In this document: in pieces, positions 50,801 through 59,460 of the stretch
Numbering within the stretch: the stretch's first letter is position 1
Layout: each line of letters opens with the position of its first letter
From: Patiria pectinifera
Taxonomy: Eukaryota; Echinodermata; Asteroidea; Valvatida; Asterinidae
Assembly: GCA_029964075.1 (NCBI GenBank)
Contig: CM057136.1
Location: forward strand, 12,028,001 to 12,092,000
DNA length: 64,000 bases
Direction of reading: 5' to 3'
Notes under the pieces: model-generated
Seen by the model: only the letters and a program-made list of their open reading frames with translations
What the model was told of the DNA's origin: nothing
Database searches by the model: none
Translations under genes and position numbers: made by a program

Positions 50801-51127
50801 ACAGGTTATCAGCTAAACCAACGTTGCCATGTACACCTCTGTGACTGGTTCTCCACTGACTGTTGCTTAACACAAAAATTTGATTAGTAAACAACATTTT
50901 CCGCTTAGCTACTTCACGAAATAGGGCACGGGTCACACAGTGCTGGCTGAATTAATGATTTTTTTTTCTTGCTTATTTTCCCCAGCGATGAAGGTGAAGC
51001 TCAATCAGCAGAGGAGTCGCTGCGTCCTGTCTCCATGGAAGACCTCAGCACCTCGCTGCTCAAGACCAAAGAGACCAAACAGCTGCAGCCGGGAGGTGCC
51101 AGCAACGCTGCACTCCCTCTGGACTAG
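44697..51127 (+). CDS. ATAD1: ATAD1 / Msp1, outer mitochondrial membrane AAA ATPase
   Basis: Eight coding exons: 44697-44867, 45695-45914, 46730-46887, 48134-48283, 49010-49099, 49723-49773, 49938-50074, 50986-51127. They join into 372 aa plus TAG (human 361 aa). ATAD1 hexamers extract mislocalised tail-anchored proteins from the outer mitochondrial membrane and peroxisomes. Visible parts are an N-terminal membrane anchor (residues about 18-40), the conserved DPTRKQK juxtamembrane segment, Walker A GPPGCGKT (136-143), pore loop KWYG (168-171), Walker B IIFIDE (191-196), sensor 1 Asn241 in GATNRP, arginine fingers RR (252-253) and TDGFSGSDL near the sensor 2 helix. The chain ends in LD as in human. 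All catalytic residues are present. The exon 2 donor is the weak form AG|GTTGGT. Confidence 0.96.
45052..45232 (-). mobile_element. tRNA(Leu)-like SINE
   Basis: On the - strand it starts GTGTCATGGCCAAGCAGTTA (box A region), with box B GTGGGTTCGAGCCCTGG about 60 nt on. The body contains GTCCTTCGGATGGGACGTAA, a motif seen in tRNA(Leu)-derived SINEs of other animals. It lies in ATAD1 intron 1. Confidence 0.75.
45360..45600 (+). repeat. Dispersed repeat family G, copy 2
   Basis: TATTCAGAACGGATGACAGA, CGCAACGAGCGAGGCCAGAA and AATCCCAGTGTGAACTGGTT parallel 24190-24435. Confidence 0.55.
45695..45914 (+). CDS. ATAD1: ATAD1 exon 2
   Basis: The exon is 220 nt and encodes [30 protein letters not shown], then [18 protein letters not shown] and LLQPPK, ending one base into a Gly codon. 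It is the N-terminal part of the AAA large subdomain. The donor must be AAAG|GTTGGT to keep the [11 protein letters not shown] frame; the better-looking GTAATG five bases further would break it. Confidence 0.93.
46092..46447 (+). mobile_element. SINE body split by a MITE
   Basis: TGTCCTTGGACAAGCCACTT through GGTACCGGCGT and, after the insertion, AGCTGGGGAGTAACCTGCAA through GGAGATAAACGCCGGCC match the uninterrupted SINE at 55949-56225. The tRNA head is missing. Confidence 0.8.
46172..46312. mobile_element. Harbinger-like MITE inserted in the SINE (141 bp)
   Basis: Inverted ends AAGCCCGGTTCATACTT and AAGTATGAACCGGGCTT with GCGAAAGCGAA-type subterminal repeats. The junctions are compatible with a TTA target duplication, which would suggest PIF/Harbinger; that assignment is inference. 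Confidence 0.8.
46730..46887 (+). CDS. ATAD1: ATAD1 exon 3, Walker A and pore loop
   Basis: The exon is 158 nt. It completes Gly131 and encodes [30 protein letters not shown] and [19 protein letters not shown]. Walker A and pore loop 1 are intact. The acceptor is tgtcag and the donor CTG|GTAAAG. A tRNA-like SINE starts about 105 nt after the donor. Confidence 0.96.
46993..47292 (+). mobile_element. tRNA-derived SINE with AATAAA-rich tail
   Basis: The box A-like TTGGCGTAGTGGTT, then box B GGGTTCGAATCCC, a body of about 180 nt and a tail of AAATAAAATAAAATAAT. It lies in ATAD1 intron 3. Confidence 0.75.
47592..47882 (-). mobile_element. TIR element with internal tRNA-like promoter (family B), copy 3 (most complete)
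   Basis: Left end TTCAATATTAGGTTTTGCCC plus TTCACCGACG and right end GTCGGCGAAGGTCAAAACCC plus AATATTGAATTTACATCACC are inverted. Inside, on the - strand, lie box A GGTGGTCGAGTGGTAAGA and box B GGGTTCGAGTCCCACC. An ATCACTCGGG hairpin flanks the tRNA-like part. Confidence 0.85.
48134..48283 (+). CDS. ATAD1: ATAD1 exon 4, Walker B
   Basis: The exon is 150 nt and 50 codons: [50 protein letters not shown]. Walker B IIFIDE and the [12 protein letters not shown] signature of the ATAD1 family are unchanged from human apart from conservative sites. The acceptor is ttcccag and the donor GAC|GTAAGG. Confidence 0.96.
48355..48627 (+). mobile_element. tRNA-derived SINE in ATAD1 intron 4
   Basis: GCGCTGTGGTTACGGTGTTC (box A) and GTGGGTTTGAACCC (box B), then CTTGGGCAAGACATTTTACT, and a 3' end GTGTAAAGCGGCATTTAAGC with a short ATT tail. 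It starts 72 nt after the exon 4 donor. Confidence 0.8.
49010..49099 (+). CDS. ATAD1: ATAD1 exon 5, sensor 1 and arginine fingers
   Basis: The exon is 90 nt and 30 codons: [20 protein letters not shown] and [10 protein letters not shown]. It carries sensor 1 Asn and the double arginine fingers that complete the neighbouring ATP site in the hexamer. The acceptor is ccccag and the donor CCT|GTAAGT. Confidence 0.96.
49723..49773 (+). CDS. ATAD1: ATAD1 exon 6
   Basis: This 51-nt exon of 17 codons encodes [17 protein letters not shown], aligned with human LKQREAILKLILKNENV. The acceptor is tttcag and the donor AAG|GTAGGT. Confidence 0.93.
49938..50074 (+). CDS. ATAD1: ATAD1 exon 7, small AAA subdomain
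   Basis: The exon is 137 nt and encodes [40 protein letters not shown] and ends two bases into a Ser codon. TDGFSGSDL is the conserved sensor 2 region. The acceptor is tgtgtag and the donor ACAG|GTCAGG. Confidence 0.94.
50735..50929. mobile_element. MITE (195 bp) in ATAD1 intron 7
   Basis: Inverted ends GCCCTGTTTCCTGGAGCTGC and, on the other side, CTTAGCTACTTCACGAAATA plus GGGC. Internal TAAGCA/GCTTAGC motifs repeat. Confidence 0.7.
50986..51127 (+). CDS. ATAD1: ATAD1 exon 8, C-terminus
   Basis: The exon is 142 nt: one base completing Ser326, 46 codons and TAG at 51125-51127. It encodes [32 protein letters not shown] and ends ALPLD. The RPVSMEDL segment matches human RPVQQQDL. The acceptor is ccccag. 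Confidence 0.94.
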
Positions 51128-51289
51128 AGTAGGCGGTACCGTACCCAGTGGATAGTGGGGATTTCAGGTCAGATGAGATGGGATGTAGGGCAGATTTCTG
51201 GTTGAGTCCATCAAAAGTCAAATCACAAATCGGTCACAAGTAAACAGGGGATGAACAATGAAAAAAAGAATGCCTTTGTCGTTCATTTG

Positions 51290-51715
51290 AAGAGCTTGTG
51301 ACTTGACTTGAGACTGATATTGCGGGCTTGTGACTGACTTGTGATTTTCTTGTGATTGGCTTGTGATTACTTGTGACTGACTTATGATTGACCTATGACT
51401 GACTTATGAGCGACTTGTGATTGGCTTGTGACTGACTTGCGACTGACTTGTGATTGACTTGTGACTGCCTTGTGACTGACTTGTGACTGGCTTGTGATTG
51501 GCTTGTGATTGACTTGTGATTGACTTGTGATTGACTTGGGATTGGCTTGGGATTGGCTTGTGATTGACTTGTGATTGACTTGTGACTGACTTGTGATTGG
51601 CTTGTGACTGACTTGTGATTGACTTGGGATTGGCTTGTGATTGGCTTGTGACTGACTTTTGATTGACTTGTGACTGACTTGTGATTGGCTTGTGACTGGC
51701 TTGTGATGACTTGAC
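51290..51715 (+). repeat. 11-bp minisatellite, about 38 units
   Basis: An array of GACTTGTGATT/GACTTGTGACT/GGCTTGTGATT units begins about 160 nt after the ATAD1 stop codon and probably lies in its 3' UTR. Because 11 is not a multiple of 3, open frames over it repeat every 11 residues (Ser/Gln/His/Lys-rich on the - strand) and are artefacts. Confidence 0.95.
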
Positions 51716-51921
51716 TACAGCTCTTGGGCAGAATGTGTTTGCTAGCTCACCCACGTATTGCCTGGTTCAGGTTCACTCCACTTATATAGTGACCTGCTCA
51801 GAGCTATACAACATGCATGTGTGATGGGCGTTGAGGCACAGAAGCGTCCCAGAATTGTCGCCGTAAACTCAAAATTGGGTTGGTGTATACTTCAAACTCA
51901 CAACCTTTATACATTTTGTAT

Positions 51922-51927
51922 AATAAA
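51922..51927 (+). terminator. ATAD1: Candidate ATAD1 poly(A) signal
   Basis: AATAAA is followed within 5-30 nt by a GTGTTTTTTCTTTTTCTTCT tract, the usual signal plus downstream U-rich element. It is about 800 nt after the stop codon. Confidence 0.4.
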
Positions 51928-51962
51928 TGTGTTTTTTCTTTTTCTTCTTTTTTTCCTTCCAG

Positions 51963-53596
51963 TCTACAGGATGGAGTTCTTGCCAACTGACACTATGTCG
52001 GTTCGCTGACAGTACTTGCGTTCACCTAACTGACAAATGTTGAACTGGTCTTGAGTGTTGTCATGAAAATGTTAAGGAATTCCATTTTTTGGAAGATGTA
52101 AAACGTATGAAAGTGTTACAACATGAGCAATATTTGTGATATATGTATATGCAACTCCTATTTATCGTGAGTTGAGAAGATGTGGATATTGTGTTTAATG
52201 CTGCAAAGCGTAAATGTATGCTTTGGAGAATGCATCCAAACAGTTTGTGGCATAGGTAGCTACGGTATTTTGCAAAACCAAAAGCAAAATTCTTCAGAAA
52301 GCAAATTAGGTAACAATAGTAATTTTCGGAAAGTCTGTAGTAGTTCGAAACCCCTGCACATGCAGAAAATGCCTAAGTATGGCTGATATTATTCTTGTTT
52401 AATGTCATTTTATCTGCTGTTATTGAGCAGCCAAAAATGTTCAACCATATGCGTGTAAATAACAATTCCCTTTTCTTTACCTTTTTTTTTAATGTACAGG
52501 GTGTCTCTCAAAAAAACACTCAAAGTGCCTTTTTTTTACAGCTTTATGAAGCATAAGTCAAATTTGTTTTGATTTGTCCGTAAACCTTAATTTGTCAGCT
52601 TGAATGTACTGAAAACATAACTTCAATCGGTTCAAGACTTGTTGAGTTGCGGCTAATTAAACAAAGATATTGCTTTTTCATTTTGTCCACGGCGTCCGAT
52701 GTTTGACTGCTGCAACGAGAACAAGGTCCGAAGCTTGCATCCATGAAACAACCAAGTAGAGGGCAGAGCAGAACAGTAAACATCTAAGAAATTAAACAAA
52801 ACAGTCTTCTTTAGGACTACCATTTCTTCCAAAAAGAGGAAATGACCATTGTTACAAAAAAATATATATATATATAAAACAACAAAATAAAGAAAGAAAG
52901 ATGTAAAAGAATTAAAGAGAGCAAAACTACCCTCACCCCAAATTCATTACATTCCTAATAAATGACATTTAAGACAAAAGACAAAATGAAAAAGCGATAC
53001 CTTTTGAATTGGCCATAACTCAATAAATGTTTCTCCGATTGGAAAGATGTTTTTGGTTGCTGAAAAGCTTATGAACTATAATTTTCAAATATGTATCAAT
53101 ATTTCTTATGTAATTTTTAAAAGCTGTGACAAAGAGGGTTCTTTGAGGAATTGGTTTTTTTTGGTTGGGGGGGGGGGGAGGGGGGCACCCTGTACAAAAC
53201 AGTGATGTATGCAATGGTCATCGTATGTACTACAAACTTACATAGGAGACAATTTGTTTGAGACATTGTTTCCAGATTTTTTGTAATGCGTGTAAATTGC
53301 AAGGGTGTAAAATTATATTTGCCACCTTCGTACTTGACAGACGATAGTAATAAATGAAAGCATTCTTTGCCAGCAAATTTATCAGAATTGCCTTTCAGTT
53401 TTTTGCTGCATTTAATAAAAAATGGACTCATATGCCCAGCCCACGACAGATTTCATTTGCAGTACGTAGGATGATGTATGCTTACAAAGTAACGTGAAAT
53501 ATTTCAAGAACTTCACTTTTTTTTCTTCAAAATTTATCATCTGCACAATCACATTTCAACCTTTGTTACAAGGTTTAACCACCGCTTAACCACATT
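51963..53596. other. ATAD1 downstream flank, no gene seen
   Basis: AT-rich DNA with an AT microsatellite (52862-52876), several AATAAA-like hexamers and G/C homopolymers near 53165-53185. No gene is seen. Confidence 0.5.
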
Positions 53597-53978
53597 TAAT
53601 AATAATAATAATAATAATACTTAATTTATTATCGCGCCATTAATGACGATAAATGCGCAACAAAAACAAAACAAAATCAATATCAAATTTAAAAAAACAT
53701 TTAAATAATTTAACTAAACAGGTCTAATATAAATAAAACAAATAGATATTTAGGATTTAAATTCACTTTAAATTCATGAATGCGTATGATAGGGCGGTAG
53801 TTTTCCAAAGATGAGGACCTGCATGAGAAAATGATCGATCACCCCAAGATTTGTGAGTGTGAGGGACAACCAGCAAAGAAGCATCAGAAGATCTCAATCG
53901 CCTGGATGGATTATATGGAGTTAATAGGTCTATGTTGTATTCAGGAGCTGAATCATGAAGGCAATGAAACAACCCTAG
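53597..53978 (-). mobile_element. LINE 3' end fragment
   Basis: The - strand frame 53978-53763 encodes a typical end of a non-LTR retrotransposon reverse-transcriptase protein: LFHCLHDSAPEYNIDLLTPY, NPSRRLRSSDASLL, then GDRSFSHAGPHLW. The usual pattern is LTPYTPSRxLRSS followed by GDRAFSxxAPxLWN. A 3' region with GCGCGATAATAAATTAAG and an ATT tail (53597-53619 on the + strand) follows. The fragment is 5'-truncated near 53978, where a family E repeat starts. Clade not assigned. Confidence 0.85.
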
Positions 53979-53984
53979 CTCTCT

Positions 53985-54358
53985 CCTCAATCCCCCAAAA
54001 AAATCTTCCAGTTGGGTTTTCAGGGATTTTGGAGGATTGAGGCTGAATGGCAAAAAAAAAAAGAGTTGGTTGATTTTGGAGGATGCATTGTGTCGAGTTT
54101 GTAGGCCTGTACCCTTATGTTCAGTCATGTATAATTGAGCCCTGCGTTATGCTGGATATCGTCCGCCCTGCTTCTGAATATCGTCGGCACTGCCTCAAGC
54201 CATTAACAGTGATTGTTGGAGGATTTTGAAGGATTGAGGCAGTGGTCACCCCTCCACTGAACAAATTTAAGAAATAACGGATGATTTTGGAGGATTGAGG
54301 CTGAATCCAATTTTTACGTGGTGCAATTGGAGGATTTTTTCAGGATTGAGGATGGTTC
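53985..54358 (+). mobile_element. GAGGATTTTGNAGGATTGAGG repeat (family E), copy 3
   Basis: GGATTTTGGAGGATTGAGGC occurs near both ends, and GGAGGATTTTGAAGGATTGA plus GGCAGTGGTCACCCCTCC in the middle. The order matches 15822-16178. Confidence 0.7.
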
Positions 54359-54507
54359 CTACATGGCTATTTTTTTTTTTTTTTAAAGACCCAAAACCCA
54401 ATTTTAAAAATTTGCATTTCTTTTCATTTTTTCCAATTATCAGTTTTAGAGGGGACCCCCCACCACCCCCCCACCATTACACCCACTAGACTCCGCGCCC
54501 TCTTTCC

Positions 54508-54510
<3 letters not shown>

Positions 54511-54542
<32 letters not shown>

Positions 54543-54575
54543 GGGGTTGGGGGGGGGGCAAGTCCCCCCCCCCCC
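54511..54575. repeat. Poly-T, poly-G and poly-C run
   Basis: About 30 T, then G- and C-runs. Sequence or assembly quality in such runs is often poor. Confidence 0.9.
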
Positions 54576-55767
54576 TCACGACGCCCATGGGTTCCTATAT
54601 GAGCCTAGGGAGTTAGGGTTAACCACAAATTATCACCAATGTCGCACTCCTCACCACATCACCACATCACCATGACAGTCATCGCCTAAACTGTCGCCAT
54701 TCTCACCACAATTCTTTTTCAAAAGTGTATTTTTCTCAAACCCCCCCCCCCTTATACATGTACACCTACTACTACATCATTAATATAAATATCATCTCAA
54801 ATTTCTTATCACCACCACTTCCCTCGACATCCAGGCCTTTAATTCAAAAAGGAAAGAAAAACCTACTAAGCGCGCCAGAATTATGCATCGAGGGTAATGG
54901 GTTCATTTTCGGTGTCGTCCCCCCAGCTTTTAAAAATTTTCTTCCGGCTGGCCGCGTCACCGGGCGAGGCGCTAGATCTCACACGCCGCCCGCGACAAAT
55001 TTCATCGGCGAGGCGATGACCAAATGGCTTTGTCGCGGCTGAGTTCTCAAGACCGGACTCGGAGAAGTGGACCAGGGGACAGTGGCCTAGTTTTCGGAGT
55101 CCGGGAGGAAGTTCATATGTTGCTTGACTTTCTCACCATCACTACCCCCGCCCCCTCGCTAAAAACAAAAAACACACACACACATTGATTCGTAAGCAAC
55201 ATGGAAACAATTCGTTTCTACAAAGTTTTTGTTTCAATATTTTCCTTGAAAACGTAATTTTTGGCCCGTCCATGTCAACTTGACATTTTAGCACATAGCT
55301 GTTTGCAATGCTGTGGTTCCATTTTTAATAGCCTGTTGTGATAGGAGTTGACAACATAAATTTTAAAAGGTAAAAATTGGGTTGTTAAAAAATGCACATT
55401 TTTAATTCTTGCTTATTCCAGCGTCCATGCACCTGGAAAATTGTTGCAACCTGACGCCAGTTTTTTTCTTCATATGCCATCTCAATGAAGGTCATTCGTT
55501 GCAAAAATGATAAGACATGAATCTGGGACGGAAATGCTTAGAAAATTTCCCTGACTCTCCATAGACTTTGTACACAATCGCGGAAGTGGCGTCAGGTTGC
55601 AACATTTTTTTCTCGGTCATTTTGTTGTCGGTTCGTTGGAAGCTGTCACTCTATCTCCAGTTTTCAAAAATGAAATGGTCAGTTTTGAATTTTACGCTGT
55701 TACGTTTTTCCCCGTTGACCCACATCTTTTTCTATGCTTGGTCGGTTGTGTAGTTGGTTGAAGGCTG

Positions 55768-55864
55768 TGTTGCCGGCCGGGCGCATTGGTTGGCCGGTCG
55801 GGTACGGTCGGTTGACCGGTCGGTACGGTCGGGTGGGCGGTAAAGTCGGATGACCGGCCGGCAG
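55768..55864 (+). repeat. GGTCGGKTNACCGG degenerate repeat
   Basis: GC-rich units of GGCCGGTCGGGTACGGTCGG alternate with GTTGACC. No function is recognised. Confidence 0.7.
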
Positions 55865-55948
55865 GCAAGTCGATGAGTGCTAACACATTTTGTAAACTAA
55901 ATGTAATACAAAATGTGAATGATGTACCGTCTGTGCTATTTTGGGGGA

Positions 55949-56225
55949 TTGTGGCCTATAGTGGTTAGGGTTTGTGACTCATGATCAGAGGGTCGTGGTT
56001 CGAATCCAGCTGCTGGCTACAATGTTGTGTCCTTGGGCAAGCCACTTCATCCCCACTTGCCTCTCTCCACCCAGGAGAATGGTACCGACATTAGCTGGGG
56101 AGTAACCTGCAATGGACTAGCGTCCCATTCAGGAGGAATAGAAATATTCTCAGTCGTTCATGCTACTGAAACCGGAGATAAACGCCGGCCTGATGGACCA
56201 AATTGGCTCGTGACAGACTTTACTG
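55949..56225 (+). mobile_element. Complete tRNA-derived SINE
   Basis: The tRNA-like head carries CTATAGTGGTTAGGG (box A) and GTGGTTCGAATCC (box B), then TGTGTCCTTGGGCAAGCCAC, GGTACCGACATTAGCTGGGG and a 3' part with GGAGATAAACGCCGGCCTGA. It shows the undisturbed form of the SINE split at 46092-46447. Confidence 0.85.
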
Positions 56226-56399
56226 TTTGTACTGTGCTATTTTTGAGTATCACCCCAAAACAAAAATACTTTCTTTTTTTAAGTGCTATTTTCTAGCAGT
56301 GGAAGGGTTATTCACTTTTTGCATGAGACATCAAACGAAAAAAAAAGTTATGAAATTATAATTTGAGACCCGAAAATAATTCAATTATCGCAAGGTAAG

Positions 56400-58900
56400 C
56401 CTGGTTCCCTGCCTCTAATATTAGAATCGAAAACGTAGTTGGTACTGCTATATATTGTACTTGCGTGTTCCAGTGTTCGCTGGTTCCAAATCCAAACCCA
56501 GCTAAGTTAACACTGATCACCTATTCATAATCCAAAGCAATATTGCACAATTAGCATAATATTAATATTCATGAGGCTGCACGTGCGCCATCTCTGAGGG
56601 CTAATTAAAAGGTTGGACTCGATTACGTCACTGAGGTTTTTTTTCCGGTTCACCTATTACCGACCGAACGATCAAAAATATGACCGGCCAGCCGGAGGCT
56701 AAGTTATTGTACGAGAGAGATTAGCCAAGGCGGCAGTCCTTTGATGACAACACGTTTAAGAGAAGTAAAAATGAGAAAAGGCACTGAAGAACATCGCCCG
56801 GGGCCTTCAGTATACCATGGATAGCGGGAGTTTTCCCCTTGCCTTTTTGTGTACGTGTCTCTTCGATTTCAATTTCTTGATTCAATTAATAATGTGGTGG
56901 GGATTATTTATTCTGTGGTCAAAATGAACAACACTCATGTAGTTATGAACTTGAAAGATGCTTAGATGAAATTACGGGGAGAGGAAAACAAAGCTTCTCC
57001 CCAAAGCAAAAACAAAAAAAATGTTTATGAGAAGAAAAAAAAATCACTTCACTCCACAAATTCATATTTATTTCGTAAGTTCAGAACATGTTATGTTTTT
57101 CCGTATAAAGTTGTATATGTAGTTTCCCAAAAGGATGCCAGCCCTGGTGTCATGTGAAATACGGATTACTAAGAAACATGGTCATTATCTTAAATGGCTC
57201 TTAACTCTCACACGTGACTTATCGTCACTGTCCAATGATCTTCACATAGGCATGCGCAATACAACTAACGTGTCCGTATATCATCAAGTCAAAATTTCAC
57301 ACTGTACAGTTGCTTTTGCACAATAGCGCCCCATGTGCTCTTAAAGGAACGGAGAGGCCCAGTTTTTTGAAAGGGTGAAACAAGTTTCAATATCTGGCAA
57401 AGTCCAGAGACTTTTTCTTCTGTAAAATACCTCACAAGGACCTCCCATGTGCAATAGCGTGTGTGAAACAGACGGCGTTCTTATAATTCGTGGTTTGTGT
57501 ACAATGTTCTTATTCTTCCATGATTTTAACTATTTAAGGAATTGCTCCGTGTTGCCATCTACCCTTTATGCACATGTCCAGATTCATCTGAGGCATTCTC
57601 AGATTCAAGATTTTATCTTCGCAATTATTCCTCACCAACCGCTCTCATCGTTCATCAGAAATAAAGATGAGTGATTAGCTGAAATGATTCCAATCAGCAC
57701 ATTGTATAATCATGCACAGCTAATTAGGCATGCCCGACCGCTAGGTCGGGTTCATGGACAATCAACGTGGAACTCGATTCAAAAAAAGCCCCCCCCCCCC
57801 CCCCAAGTAGTAATACAATCATCGCACAGATTAGTCCCCAATTATATTTCATTCAGCAAACGTCGTTTGTCAATCACGGGGCCTTTAGTGAGGAGAGACA
57901 CAAGCGCCCTAAACATTCCACGTGACACGTCCCTCTCTTTGTGGTGAGCGGTGCCGACACTACCATATTTGGGCACACAAAGGCCGCGCCGCCCGGCAAC
58001 ATCAAAGGCCGCCGCTCGCCACCACCTCCGCCAGAGAGAACCAACCGGCCCCGCCCACTTGAAAATGGAATTTCCCCCAAAGGGGGGCCAAAAGGGTCAG
58101 AGCTAATCAGAAAAGGTGGCCAGAGTCTTTTGTTGTTCAGAAGTGTGAAGTTTGCCGCTTTTCCCCTGTTTTTCTTTTGTCATTCATACGCTGCAAATGC
58201 AATGGGACGTGATATTGTTATTGCACGTACGTTGACATAATTACGGTACCAATGGAACGATTGCTCGGCGTCCATGTACCGAATTATGTGCCCCTTGCGT
58301 CGGTAGGTTAACGAGGCTTCGGCGCACCGTCGATTGACCCGAGCAGTGTGGCTATTAAGTTATTTGTTTCTTACCATGTGCTGAACACAAGCTACCTCGC
58401 CCGGCTAAAATCAATGCCCGCTATGTATTTGTTTACACAAGAAGAAAATATCGATAATTCCCGGACAAATTTATTTTTCCTGGAGCACGAGATGATTTCA
58501 GCATGATTGCGTGATGTTCGGGCCCGGTGTTTCCAAGGCCAGGATGGTCGGTATATGAGCTACGCCGTGATGAGGAACTTTTTGGAAGTCATTAATTATT
58601 TTTCTGGAGTTTTCATCCCCATAAGCATCTGTGGTTTATGAACTTTGTGTTTACTTTTTTGAATTGCATAAAGTGTGGTGAATGTTTGGATGGTTTAGAC
58701 ATGCTTACACGACGGATGTGGTCTTGTTTTCCCAACACTCAGATCAGTTTGAGACACCCAAAATAATTTCGTCTTTCTTGCTATTCATATCAATATGAGC
58801 ATCGACTGTTTATTAGATATCACCTTAAACAAACCTTGAAGTTACAGAATGGTGACTGATGAAGGATGCAGGGATGCAGGCAAACAAACAAGCAGCGATG
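56400..58900. other. Intergenic, no gene seen
   Basis: Mixed composition with a C-run at 57789-57804 and a GC-rich part at 57940-58100. The GC-rich part could be regulatory, but nothing specific supports this. Confidence 0.4.
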
Positions 58901-58939
58901 AAGATGGTGGTATCACCATGTTTCGCCGTGGTGAGCAAC

Positions 58940-59460
58940 CGCCTCGTAGGACACAAGACATCACCACCATCACCATCATTAGACGGCAGCAGGGCCACAT
59001 CTAAGATCAATTTGATCACCACAATCACATTATCACCACAATCACCCATCACCAGATCTATGATAAACCTGTAAACTCAACCACCCCCATAATGTATCAC
59101 CATGCATCAGCATCACAACCACCGACCTCAGAATCACCACACAGTCACACCACATCTAAGATCAACCTGCCTAAGATCAACCTGCCATGATCACCACAAC
59201 CACTGACATACATTGCAAGCTATCATCAGTGTCACCTTTATCAGCCTTTTGATCATCAGCATTGCAAGATCAAACTTATCACCTCTACCTGCATAACTAT
59301 TATCACCATTACCACCATCACCCTTGGAATTACATTAGTATCACCATCATAATGTTCAACATGATCACCATCAACTTATCACCCTGGCCCCTATACCATC
59401 AGCATCACCGTGCTCAACATGATTACATGTATCACCACCATGACCTTTGACATCATCTGT
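58940..59460 (+). repeat. Degenerate ATCACC-rich tract
   Basis: Repeated CATCACCACCATCACC-type words occur over about 500 bp with many interruptions. The His/Tyr/Ile-rich open frames here follow from the composition. Confidence 0.8.

Noticed and set aside
51290-51715. CRISPR-like array
   Set aside because: Units are directly adjacent with no unique spacers, and the DNA is eukaryotic.
51404-51754. A 116-codon repetitive Ser/Gln/His protein on the - strand
   Set aside because: It is a by-product of the 11-bp minisatellite.
51941-51970. Splice acceptor for an alternative last exon of ATAD1
   Set aside because: The long T/C tract ending in ccttccag looks like an acceptor, but the main frame already ends with the conserved Leu-Asp and the tract also fits a U-rich element after the AATAAA at 51922.
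59262-59450. A His/Tyr-rich frame
   Set aside because: It follows from the degenerate ATCACC tract.
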